From Acholoe squamosa (taxonomy: Eukaryota; Annelida; Polychaeta; Phyllodocida; Polynoidae): DNA of 64,000 nt. The first letter of the stretch is position 1; each line of letters begins with the position of its first letter. The notes under the pieces were generated by a model that was given only the letters and a program-made list of their open reading frames with translations, was not told the DNA's origin and made no database searches. The position numbers and the translations under genes are program-made. Where the stretch lies: contig OX439036.1 of assembly GCA_949317995.1 (NCBI GenBank), positions 23,720,854 to 23,784,853 on the forward strand, written 5' to 3'. Shown in pieces: positions 1 through 13,811 of this stretch.

Positions 1-165
1 GGACTATGAGTCGATATACATTATTTCAAAATCACTTTTTTACTAGCAACATGAATTGTGTAGCCTATAAATTGGTTATAAATAATATACTGCCCATACT
101 ACTGGCATCTGCCATTATAGAAGCATATCAGTTTTCCTGTGAATCTTTATTTGTCTTCTGAACAG
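1..165 (+). other. Intron sequence of the HECT gene (partial)
   Basis: This stretch precedes the first visible exon and ends in a pyrimidine-rich tract with an AG at 164-165. It is therefore read as the 3' part of an intron whose upstream exon lies outside the window. No coding signal is seen in it. Confidence 0.7.
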
Positions 166-3100
166 GAATGCCCATCTTGACACAGAGACACGAGGAAGAT
201 GGAACAGAGTATATTGAAATAGGAGAACACTGGACTAGGGATGACTGGGATACTTTTGTCAACAGAAATTGGCCCAGAGTTACAAGTTACAACTTGAAGC
301 AGGAGGGCAGAAGGGGGATGCTACGCTACATAGAACCTGAGGAAATTTGCACAGGAAGCAGGGTTTACGTGGTGCCGCGATGTGTGGTAAATTTCTTGTC
401 ATATATTACACAAAAGGTACAATGCGGTTAACAAAAGACAGAATAACCTCATTACCCCCTCCCCCTTTGTGGGAAAACAAGCGTAATGAATCGCTGTGTT
501 GTGCCATTTTTAATGCATTCTTTGAATTATTACCATATGAACGAAAGGTAGGATGAGGGATAAAAAGGTATGTTTCCTGTCACCCAACCGACCATAGCAA
601 ATCAGGGACAACCCTAAAAAATTAATCCGAGAATTTTTGTGAAAATTTCCATATGTTTGGGTTGGGTGATAATATGATGCAGGAGGAGGGGGAAAGAAAA
701 TATATGAGGGCAAAATATTGATAAATATATCTTTCTTCCTACAGACAATACTGCCCATACCTGAACCTCATGTGGTATTCAATGAAGAAGAGGGCATGTT
801 GGAGGAGCAATTGGAAGAGAGACACAACGTGCTGGTACCTGACACACCGGACAGGGAGAGCGATGAGAACTCAGTCATCATGATAGATGAGTATGATGTC
901 ATCCTTGTACCTGCTTTGGATGAGGAGGGGGAGGAACTAATGGACGCCACGTGGACAAACTGGACAAGGGATCACGTAGACAACTGGGACTGGGACGTGG
1001 CAGAAAACACGCAGGTAGAGGCGGGGGAAATTATTTAATGAAATTGTTGGTTTAAATTTAATTTTTAATATGGAAAAGTCTAGCAGAGAAGACTCTTCAA
1101 CATCAGGTACACAGAGAGAATAAACAAGGGGAGGGAGTCTAGGGTATAAAAAGGGAGTCAATACTTTCCTGACTCCCTTTATAGGCTATCTGACTCCCTT
1201 TTGATTCAGAGTCACAAGATCCTGACTCCCTTTTGACAAGGTCTAAGAGAGTCGGGGTCGAATAATGGAGTCATAAGTGAGCTGGACTCCCTAAGGGAGT
1301 TTACATATGCCAGGGGGGGAGTCAGGCAGCTAATTTCCACTAGGTGGAAGCACTATCTCCAAAGAGGATTTATCTGGATGCACACACCTTTATTTCAACC
1401 AGAATATATAAAAATGAAATTTATATTAAAAAATTCAATTATTATAGAATCTATACATACCCTCAAATTAAATACAGTAAAGTAACAAAAATATGTTGAT
1501 ATATGGGCAATTGAAATATATTCAAAAGCGTTAGACACCCATTCTGTACAGATATGAAAAAGCTAAAGCCACAATCAGTGAACTGCTTTGTTATCTCAAC
1601 TAATGTACACTAAGGGGAGTTCAGTATCCCCTGTTATGTCTTTCACCATGCAGTGAAAAAGTGTGCAAGATGAAGTATGGCTGGCATTACACTTCATATC
1701 TAGAGAATATGGGTGAAGATGTAAGATATTTAGAACAATTGTACCTTCCAGAAAGTGAGTCAACCATAGGCTAGACTCCCTTTTGGAATGGAGTCGAAGG
1801 TGACCTGGACTCTCCTTTGGAGTAAAGGGGAATCAATTTGAAGGCAAAACCTGGACTCCATTAAGAGAGTCAGTTGACTCCCTTTCATCAGAAAGGGGAG
1901 TCAATCTGAAGGCAAGCCTGGACTCCCTTTTTGACTCCCTTTATTGTCTCTGTGTACTGTGATGGGAGTAAATTTCTCAGTTAAGGAGCATTCTATGAAA
2001 GAGTTTTAATTGGCTATTTCATGAAGAGTGAATCAAGCCATGAAGATAACTTTACCCAAGTTATACTGAATCCTGCATTTTGGCATAAGAGGATTGACAA
2101 TTGGTGCATAATGACCTATCTACCTAAATCAGCATCTTGTCTAATCTGTGGTGACCACATCATACTTAAAAAAAAAAGCATTTTGAGAACCTATGAATAG
2201 GTGATTAGGAGGAAACCTTAAAATTGTGTAAAAAATCATAAAAACACCTCAACACAAAAATTCATATTTACACAGAAAGTTTTAACCTAACACCTACTTT
2301 GCTGAAAACTTGAGACAAGCACATTGTTTGGTTTAACATGTTTAGGAAATTAATGTGACTACAAAAACGTTGCAACAAACCGTGTGAAACGATCTGCAAA
2401 AAGGGCCCCTTTAGCATTACATGTCACATGTTTAGAATCGTAAAATAAATAAATTTTGCAGTGAGGTATAACTGGGTAAATAGGTTCTACCCAGGGTGTC
2501 TGCTATTTTATCGTTGTTGTAAAAGTATAGATACATCAATAAACATGACTTTTAACTTTCAGTCAGACGATGACTATGTATCAATAGGAGAAGGATTTTG
2601 GGTAACTATCAGTGTCACTGGAGAGACATTCGAAAGATTTGAGAAACACTACAGCAGAAATACAAGAATCTGGGTAAGTAGTCAATGGTATATGGTGAGA
2701 CATAGTTGGTAAATCCTCATTTTATTTCTCATTACATAAAAATACTTTGCACTTCTGTGGGCTATGGGGTAGGAAGTGGATGCAATAATGATAAGATTAC
2801 CAATGAAATTGAGGTAATGTCTTGATTATGATTAAGAGTTGAGGGCCAGAAAAGGAGACATACATATTTTAAAAGCATTGTATTATCTGCTTCCGTCACC
2901 AGAGTCTAGTGGAAAAGATACAAAAACAGAAAGGTGCAACCTACTGTTTTGACCTGAAGTTGAACGGGACCATACATATGACAGAGGAGGCTGACAAAGA
3001 TCTAAGAATAGGAGATGTATTTGACCGAAACGTGGAGCTAGAAGTGACATGGATGGGGGTGAGTTTTTCAAATGGAAGCTATATACTGAAAAACGTGTTT

Positions 3101-5947
3101 AAAAATACACACCAAGTTTTCTCAACACCAGCATTTAAAGACCTAAAAACTAGAAGTGTTAAAGTGCAGGGGCGGATCCAAGATTTTGGAAAGGGGGGGG
3201 GGGTCCAACCCTCAGTTACCAGGTATCATGGCAATGTCAGAAGCGTGGCGCGGCGACATCGCAAGTGCAGCCTGGTCATGAAAGGGGACATACAAAGTGG
3301 ACATCTGGTGGGCCCAAAGGAGGGGGTGGGGCACCTCCGGGGACCCCTATTTGGACATGTTATGTGTGGACCAAAAGGGGGGGGTGGGTCCTGACCCCCA
3401 GGACCCACCCCCTGGATCCGCCCCTGAAGTGTTTGGCTATTATATACTTTCTGTCAGACACCTAAACACTGAAGGGTTTAGCTTTTAATCACTTGATTAA
3501 AGAGATGTACAATAAATATTAATGACTTAACTATATACTGTTAAGGGCCTTTAAAATTGAACGTGTTTTCAGCCCAAACAAATGGGAAGAAAACACTTGT
3601 TTAACAGAGTGTTTAAATATGTAGATTTTCCAAAAATATATATAATCATTTAATAAATGAACAATTTCTTTCCAGTATGGAAGGCCCGGGGAGGAGGTTT
3701 GGGAGGTAGCGGAGAGGGAGCTCATGTGGGGGATAGACAGGATGATGGAGGAGGAAAGTGAAGGATACAACTCTTTTGAAGTTAACATCGATGAACCTTG
3801 GAAATCGTTCAGGAGCTGGGGAGACGATTCCCGCCTAAGTCCCCACCTTATGGTAAGATTGGCCACCGAGGCAGAAGACGGGACTCTCCAAGACTCACGT
3901 GCAGTAGACGGGGGAGGACCTAAACGCCTCTACCTTTATAAACTCATCCTTTCAGCAGGCCAGCTACCAGTGATGAGGGGAAGAGAAGGGGGCAAAATAC
4001 TGGTGTATGACGAAGTGGGTATGTAACAGGAACTTTTTTTATTTCAAAACTAAAAAAAAGGTGCATTTATAAAAGGACAACCATGTTCTTTGCGGGATTA
4101 GGCTATGGGACAAATAGTGGAGACAATCCGTAAATAGTAAAGGTTTATTGGAAACAGCAAAAGTGTAATAAAAGAAATATGTAGTAGGAGAGAAAATTTC
4201 ATTTTTCTATTTCTATTTGAAACAGAATACTTGAAAGGCACATACTACTACATCGGTAAGGCTGTGGCTCTGAGTATGGGTAGTGGCGGCCCTGGTCCTG
4301 CTTTCATGGGAGAGGAGTTAGCAGAAGCAGTTGCCCTTGGAAGCAAAAGCCTGATGGAGATGAAGGGAAAGATAACTAGGAGTGAGGCCTTGGAGAAGGA
4401 CTACATAACGATTGTTGACTCAGAAGAACTGTCAAGGGTATGTACCTACCTAATGGTGGAATTGTTCTTCAGAAATTGTGACAATTTTTGCATTGCTGTG
4501 GTATGAAAAGAAAAGCTATTGTCACACCATGACTCCGTAACCTTTTTTCACAAGCCAATTATTACTTGACCACCCGATGGCCTATTTAGTAGTGCATGGT
4601 AAGGGGCAACTTCCTATGACAGCCTAATAAGCACTATGTTGATTATGTATATGCGTTGTGCCTGTATAGCTAAATCACAGAGCAGGATGTCTGGATGCTA
4701 ACCAGTAGAGCATTGCAGTCTATCAACTGTGCATAAATCCCTAAGGGAATAAATATGCACTACTGTGAGCTTTCTTATAGAAGAGAAAATTTAATAATTT
4801 ATATCACAATTGTAGAATGTCCCCGTGAGAAAAATAGATCAGGAGCTAGGAGCCATTTTGTGATATGCAAGGTCCAATAATTCACTACTTTTCTCTATCA
4901 GCTGGAGAACACAATCGACGCCCAGCACCTGATGGCCGCCGCAGAACACAATAAGTTCGGAAAGGAGTGGGAGCTAGATGAGTACTTGGCTGAGGACAAA
5001 ACCCTGGACCAGGACAAAAATAAAAATGAGCAACGCCGGTGCCGCAGAGGCACTATTTATTCTTCACCAAAGAGCATATGAACAGTAAGTACAACCATCC
5101 AAGCATATATAGGGACTTCACGGTACAAGCAGATTCTCAAATGAGTAGGATAATCCATATAAATTATTGTTTTTTCTTTAAATATGCCTTTAAGATACAG
5201 GGTAGGGAGGCCTAATGATGTAAAAAATAATTACAAGTGTGCGTCGCCGGTTGTATGTCATAAAGTTAATAATTAATGTGTACCTGTTGGCAGGCTTGAA
5301 ATGGGATTGGGAAAGGTAGGACAAGTTATCCACCAACACAGGATGGGCTTCATCCAACTGTGCCGAAGACGAATGGAGGTGACGGCAAAAGACGTTCTGG
5401 ACAGGCTCGTAATAAATCCAAGTGAACACTGGGGTACTGGTGAGCAGACTGACACATTGGATTGGCTCAAGCAGTACATTAGAGAGTGTGAGGGTAGGTA
5501 AATTAATAATAGCTGAGATTATTTATATAGTATACAAATATAGTATACAATGATTATTTATAGTCATAATAAATATGACATTATAAGTTTGCATACATGA
5601 TATTTCTATCTACCGGATATTAAGATTATGTAAATTAGGGCAGAGTGACACCCCGGAATGACATTGGTATTTCAGAAGGAAAACACAACAAGGTGAAGGT
5701 GGGAGACATCCTGATGGCGTTCACAGGAATGCCTACTATCGAGATGCATGGAGAAAGGGCTAAACAACTACTCACCATCGACTTCGTACACAGAAAGATG
5801 AACGACACCCATGGCCTCTGCCTACCAGAATTCTCAACATGTTTCAAGATAATGTATTGGGTTCTGCCTTGTGCCAAATACGAGGAGCTAGTTGGGAGAA
5901 TGAACTACTCTTTGACAGGAAGCAGGGGCCATGATATGGAGGGTTAA
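166..5947 (+). CDS. HECT-domain E3 ubiquitin ligase-like gene, 9 visible exons, 5' end missing
   Basis: Predicted HECT E3 ligase: it accepts ubiquitin on an active-site Cys and passes it to a substrate, probably in cytosol or nucleus. Exons inferred from AG/GT borders and frame continuity: 166-386, 745-1014, 2563-2673, 2903-3058, 3676-4018, 4226-4437, 4902-5084, 5294-5493 and 5646-5947, about 665 codons. Every junction except that of exon 7 keeps frame. Exons 1-4 encode an acidic N-terminal part with DxW/HWTRDDW-type motifs that I do not recognise. Exons 5-9 fit a HECT domain: the DGGGPKRLYLYKLI stretch resembles the DEGGPRREF start of the N-lobe, YYYIGKAVALSM resembles its small-lobe helix, and LPEFSTCF is the catalytic C-lobe motif. 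Exon 7 is one base too long: the frame shifts near the A-run before 5026, so the gene has a recent indel, an assembly error or a pseudogene lesion. Donors are GTAAAT, GTAGAG, GTAAGT, GTGAGT, GTATGT and GTAGGT. The divergent HECT type resembles fish and invertebrate G2E3-like proteins, a family inference only. Confidence 0.8.
1104..1962. mobile_element. Foldback/MITE-like element rich in GACTCCCTTTT, in intron 2
   Basis: The left end (AGGTACACAGAGAGAATAAA, 1105-1124) matches the reverse complement of the right end around 1936-1960. Inside, each arm has many copies of GACTCCCTTTT or its complement (1130-1320 and 1755-1940), while the ~430 bp between them is plain AT-rich DNA. The structure is that of a foldback transposon with internally repetitive arms. 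No ORF is present. No target duplication was found, so the exact ends are approximate. Confidence 0.6.
2275..2390 (+). mobile_element. Fragment of the CACTGCAAAAA MITE family
   Basis: The segment containing GCACATTGTTTG, AACATGTTTAGGAAATTAATGTG and ACAAAAACGTTGCAA aligns with 23,520-23,630 in the complete element at 22,945-23,669, with few differences. The terminal repeats are missing here, so this is a truncated copy lying in intron 2 of the HECT gene. Confidence 0.65.
3167..3426. mobile_element. hAT-type MITE (260 bp) in intron 4
   Basis: The termini CAGGGGCGGATCCA and TGGATCCGCCCCTG are perfect 14-bp inverted repeats. CAGGGGCGG-type ends are typical of non-autonomous hAT elements. The interior is G/C-rich with no real ORF. 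The flanks (TTAAAGTG left, AAGTGTTT right) share AAGTG but not a clean 8-bp target duplication. Confidence 0.75.
5646..5947 (+). CDS. Terminal exon with HECT C-lobe and catalytic cysteine
   Basis: The last exon completes the HECT C-lobe. The active-site Cys codon is TGT at 5840-5842, inside the LPEFSTCF motif, which matches the family pattern LPxxHTCFNxL with Ser in place of the usual His. The tail AKYEEL...NYSLTGS resembles the helix and final residues that close HECT domains. I chose the acceptor AG at 5644-5645 because only that choice joins in frame to exon 8; the AG two bases upstream would create an immediate stop. The stop codon is TAA at 5945-5947. Confidence 0.8.
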
Positions 5948-6594
5948 GGAAGACAAGAGGTCCACAAATGTTATCGCAGTTGGAAAATGGACAGACATAT
6001 ATTATGTTAAAGTTATATTGTATTGTACATAGTCGACTATTATACTAAGTAGACATCTTCCGTCCGGAATAAATGTGATTATTACTAGTGCAATGTAAGT
6101 GATATAAGTTTACCTGTATTGTATTGGACATACATCCATCCAAACTTATTGTCTTTGAATGAAACACATGGTGAGTGTAGCGAACATGCATATATGCAAA
6201 CATTCTGTGATTGTAAGTTAAACCGACTGTGAGAGAAAAGAGTCTTGTCTTATAGTAGACACACTCAAACAACAGTCTAAACTTGATAAGATGGGTACAA
6301 ATCATTCTGAGAGATATTGAAGATATGTTTAAGATATACATTAAAAATATGATTGCAGTATAGGTGAATAACTTTGTACTTCTGCTTCCAGATTTATTTC
6401 TATCCTTTGATATGGTTTACAATTTGATATGTTATCTATTTAACCGTATGAATATGATTTGTAGCTTTTTTTTTTTTTGATTGTATGATTGTGTTTGACT
6501 TACTGATAGATGTTTGATTATAATTCCAGTTGTGCTTCATTTACCACGATTCTGTAAATTGTGAGAGGCTCAATAAACTTTGATTTTCAAATTA
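5948..6594 (+). terminator. 3' UTR and polyadenylation signal of the HECT gene
   Basis: AT-rich sequence follows the stop codon. AATAAA occurs at 6069 and, more convincingly, at 6572-6577, where it lies about 15 bases before an A-rich stretch at 6591-6601. The second site is the likely main polyadenylation signal, giving a 3' UTR of about 0.65 kb. A T-rich run lies at 6466-6478. Confidence 0.6.
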
Positions 6595-6998
6595 AAAAAA
6601 AATAACTTGTATTTTTGCCCAGCTATCTACGTCATTCTACCGTAATACTACTGTGATCATATCTCGCAGCTAATCGTGTTATTTTTTGAACTTGTAGTTT
6701 TGATGTAAGAATTATGGAACTTTGGTTTTGAAGTGTATTATGTAAGAAATATGTAAGAATCTTGTAGGAAGACCACAACCCATAGTTGCAGTACTAGTTG
6801 CACTAAATTTATGTATAATGTCAATAAGTTGTACGAATGATGTAAGATGGAAGGAAAACTAGGGCCGTATGCTTTTTGTGGTTGATTGGGCTTAAGTGGG
6901 CTAAGTTGAATGCAAAAGTATTTGAAGACAAAATGGGATAAGGATAACAAAGAGACTTGATGAATGCGATTCTTTCTTAAACAGACTTACTTGGGTAA
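6595..6998. other. Intergenic, no feature seen
   Basis: Ordinary AT-rich DNA between the polyadenylation site and the TGACGTAA array. The last part already contains scattered GATGTAAGA-like words that may be decayed satellite units. Confidence 0.5.
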
Positions 6999-7928
6999 AT
7001 GATGTAGATATGACGTAATCACTTCACATGATGAAATTCCTAGGGGGGAAGTATGACATAAAAATGACGTAGACAAAGTGTGATATCCTGTAAGAATTAT
7101 GTAAGAATGACTTAAACCGAACGAGAAACGAAAGAATGAATTGCAAAAAATGAATTGCAAGAAAGAGGATATGACGTAATTATGACATAATTATGACATA
7201 AGAATGACTGGAGAAAATAGGGATATGACGTAATTATGACGTAAGAATGACGTAAAAATGACGATGGAGAAAGTGAGGATATGACGTAATTATGACGTAA
7301 GAATAACAGTGGAGAAAATAGGGATATGACGTAATTATGACGTAAAAATGACGATGGAGAAAGTGAGGATATGACGTAATTATGACGTAAGAATGACGTA
7401 AGAATGACGTAAGAATGACGATGGAGAAACCTAAAAAGGATCGAACCTAGGCATGTAATGACGTAATTATGACGTAAAAATGACGTAAGAATGATGTAAG
7501 CATGACAGAAAAATGATGTAAGAATGATGTAAGAATTACGTAAAAATGACGTAAGTATGATGTAAGCATGACGTAAAAATGATGTAAGAATGATGTAAGA
7601 ATTACGTAAAAATGACGTAAGTATGATGTAAGCATGACGTAAAAATGATGTAAGAATGATGTAAGAATTACGTAAAAATGACGTAAGTATGATGTAAGCA
7701 TGACGTAAAAATGATGTAAGAATGATGTAAAAATGACGTAAAAATGACGTAAGAATGATGTAAGAAATGACCATCAAAAATGCCTTACAATTTCTTAAAA
7801 AATGATGTAACAATGACGTAACGGAAAAAATGATGTAAGTATGACGTATATACAGGAGTAGAGTGATCTACTCCGGAAATATGACGTAATTAAGACGTAA
7901 TTATGATGTAAATATGACGTAATTGGGG
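6999..7928 (+). repeat. Satellite of 11-bp units, mostly ATGACGTAAGA
   Basis: The core TGACGTAA occurs about 27 times by eye, interspersed with TGATGTAA and TTACGTAA variants, usually spaced 11 bp. The middle (7512-7740) is a higher-order repeat of 66 bp built from six distinct 11-mers, present about 3.4 times. Upstream units are grouped in blocks separated by GATGGAGAAAGTGAGGAT-type spacers. TGACGTAA resembles CREB/ATF and PAR-bZIP sites. A long minus-strand open frame here is a by-product of repeat length and is not called a gene. Confidence 0.85.
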
Positions 7929-8261
7929 TGTTAGGACCCTAGGGCCTTATGACCTTGGGGCCTTGAGACCGGGGGGCCTTTAGCGTGGGGCTGTGGGAGA
8001 TGAGGCCTTCTTCTATGGGGCTTTCCATGGTACAATCAAACCCACATGGCGAAAAATACACAATGAATAATAAAATTGCATTAAGCGGGAAACATTAACT
8101 AAAGAGGAAACACTTACCCAGGAAAACGATGGCCCAGGAGGCCATTTCTTAAGATACTATACAATCGCTGACAGCCCTATGACTACAGAAGGTCAGTGCT
8201 ATTCCTATGAGCATTTTGGTATGACAGTCGGACTTGAAGGATCCAGTCGTACTAATTAATT

Positions 8262-8331
8262 GTGGATCAACACGGTAAAAGGTACGCCCGCGAGGGGGTG
8301 CACGGGCTTACCTTTTACCATGTTGATCCAC
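8262..8331. repeat. Hairpin: 23-bp arms, 24-nt GC-rich loop
   Basis: Left arm 8262-8284 and right arm 8309-8331 are complementary at 22 of 23 positions. The loop 8285-8308 is strikingly GC-rich (CGCCCGCGAGGGGGTGCACG...) while the arms are AT-rich. The loop contains its own CCCG/CGGG pairing. The layout resembles the larger palindrome at 32,985-33,101. Confidence 0.8.
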
Positions 8332-11774
<3,443 letters not shown>

Positions 11775-11929
11775 AGCTACAGCTACTGAAATCCGTTTGA
11801 CCTACTTGTGAACCAGAAGTGACCTAGTTTTGAAGGCAGGGAATTTGGAATCTTATAGCTTTGCTTGGTTGAGAGACCGGAATTGATGTCATGACCTAGT
11901 TTCTTGAGCTCTGATTGGCTGAGAGTTTC

Positions 11930-12037
11930 AAAGGCAGGAAATTTGAAATTTTGCAATTGAAGGCATGAGAGACGGTTGCCATGACAACAACAAAACATAA
12001 ACAAATGTGTTGTTGTCATAGAGCAACAATGTGACCT
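11930..12037 (+). repeat. Dispersed repeat with GTTGTTGTCATGGC hairpin, copy 1
   Basis: The sequence GAGAGACGGTTGCCATGACAACAAC followed by AAAACATAAACAAATGTG and GTTGTTGTCATAG forms a hairpin. Its reverse complement recurs at 16,380-16,510 together with the flanking AAATTTGAAATTTTG and CGCC-rich parts. It abuts the CCCAGTGGGCACA element that starts at 12,038. Confidence 0.6.
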
Positions 12038-12449
12038 CCCAGTGGGCACACAATGTTGCATCAACATTGACAACCAGTTGATGTTATGTTGATGGTGTTG
12101 ATCAACTTGTTTTCAACACTTTTTCAATATTTGTATTTTTTGATTTGTCAATGTTGAATCAACAATATTGATTTCAATATTGATACAATGTTGATACAAT
12201 GTTGATTCAATGTTGATATGCAACAAAACAACTGTCAATGTTGTTTCAACATTGTTGAAACAATGTTGAGTCAACATAGAAACACAAACATTGAATCAGC
12301 GCTGATGGTTATATGTTGAATCACAGTTGATTTTGAGTATGTTGTTTCAACTTTCAATTTCAACTCTATTTCAACCCTAAATCAATGTTGATATGCAAAC
12401 ATTGCAAACATTGTTTCAACGCTGAATCAACATTGATGTGCCCAGTGGG
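12038..12449. mobile_element. CAACATTG-rich MITE bounded by CCCAGTGGGCACA, copy 1
   Basis: The element starts CCCAGTGGGCACACAATGTTG and ends CAACATTGATGTGCCCAGTGGG, which form terminal inverted repeats. The interior is made of alternating CAATGTTGA / TCAACATTG words, so nearly every part can pair with every other part. No ORF. It is followed directly by a second copy. Confidence 0.8.
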
Positions 12450-12941
12450 CCCAGTGGGCACACAATGTTGCATCAACATTGACAACCAGTTGATGTTATG
12501 TTGATGGTGTTGATCAACCTGTTTTCAACACTTTTTCAATATTTGTATTTCAACGTTGTCAACCATCACCATTTCAACATCCAGTCAACAGTTGACATAT
12601 CAATGTTGAAATATTGTTGTCAACTCAATGTTGATTCAACATTGATTTGTCAATGTTGAATCAACAATATTGATTTCAATGTTGATACAATGTTGATTAA
12701 ACATTGATATGTCAACAAAACAACTGTCAACATTGTTTCAACATTGTTGGAACAATGTTGAGTCAACATAGAAACACAAACATTGAATCAGCGCTGATGG
12801 TTAGATGTTGAATCACAGTTGATTTTGAGTATGTTGTTTCAACTTTCAATTTCAACTCTATTTCAACCCTAAATCAATGTTGATATGCAAACATTGCAAA
12901 CGTTGTTTCAACGCTGAATCAACATTGATGTGCCCAGTGGG
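12450..12941. mobile_element. CAACATTG-rich MITE, tandem copy 2
   Basis: A near-identical second copy of the preceding element, sharing one CCCAGTGGGC boundary with it. It is about 80 bp longer, with extra CAACGTTGTCAACCATCACC and following words that copy 1 lacks. A single-boundary tandem pair suggests unequal exchange or nested insertion at the CCCAGTGGG end. Confidence 0.8.
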
Positions 12942-13299
12942 TAGTCCTACTCAATCATAACATTTTTTACCACAACCTCTTTGTAATGTTAAGTTGTAGG
13001 TGTAAAATCTCTCACTAATAAAATCACGCACAGTCAGGGGGCCCCACCTTAGACAAGAATCTAAAATTTGATCTGGAATGTGTATTTACTCTTGCAGCTG
13101 ATGTTAAGTCACTCCCTATGTAAAACATCTGCTGGGAAAACTAGCTCAATGCCTGGGACATGGCATGTAAAGGGTTGGGGAGGGTAAGGCTGCTGCCACC
13201 ACCGCAAGCACACACACCCATTGACCCTCACTGGTCCGCAGACAAATAACAAACAATTTTCTTTTGATGTTCAAGCTAGAGTAAAGGAGGCATAAAAAA

Positions 13300-13545
13300 A
13301 ATTAGGTAGGGTAGGTAGGTGTAAAAAGGGTAAGGGTAGGGTAGGGTAGGGTGGAGTAGGGGTAAAGTATGGGGTGGGGGGCACCCCTTAAGTAAAAGGG
13401 GGGAGGAGGAAATCGCCCCACGCGCGTGTACCATAACACACACACCCCTCCTACCCCTACCCTACCCTACCCTACTTTACCCTTAATAACCCCTACCCCT
13501 CCTCTACCTACCCACTCAGTGTACCTACCTACCTACCTACCTAAC
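13300..13545. repeat. G-rich/C-rich mirrored low-complexity block
   Basis: A G-rich left half (repeated GTAGG, GGGTA; 13,300-13,410) is followed across a CGCGCGTG centre by a C-rich right half (TACCC, CCTAC; 13,440-13,545). The halves are largely reverse complements, so the block can fold back. Four G-runs of three or more lie within 13,325-13,355, so a G-quadruplex is also possible. Confidence 0.7.
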
Positions 13546-13811
13546 CACCTAGCACTGCAGCAATTGCCAAAGCAAAATATCCTACAGATTTCTCACTGTT
13601 TATGATCAGTGAAATGATTGGAGGACCAGATTTCATGAAAGTGATGCATTTGGGGTGAGTGAGGGGTCCCACAAAAATGTTGCCATAGAATGATCTTCCT
13701 CTTTGTAGGTATACCAGGGGTGTAGGTGGTTACTACTGCATGGGCGATTTTTCTTAAATACATACACTGTTGCCATAGTAACCATTGCAAGTTGGTTTGT
13801 TGTCTTCATGT

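Noticed and set aside
3724-3866. Alternative donor at 3852 (ATGGTAAGA) ending HECT exon 5 early
   Set aside because: Only the longer exon to 4018 retains the GGGPKRLYLYKL segment, which belongs to the HECT domain, and it joins exon 6 in phase.
7512-7740. CRISPR array
   Set aside because: Regular repeats without unique spacers, in a eukaryotic context; it is a satellite.
7112-7813. Minus-strand 233-residue open frame rich in LTSFLRHxYVI repeats
   Set aside because: It is a translation of the 11-bp satellite. A 66-bp higher-order unit, divisible by three, keeps frames open by chance, and a second frame on the same strand is equally open.
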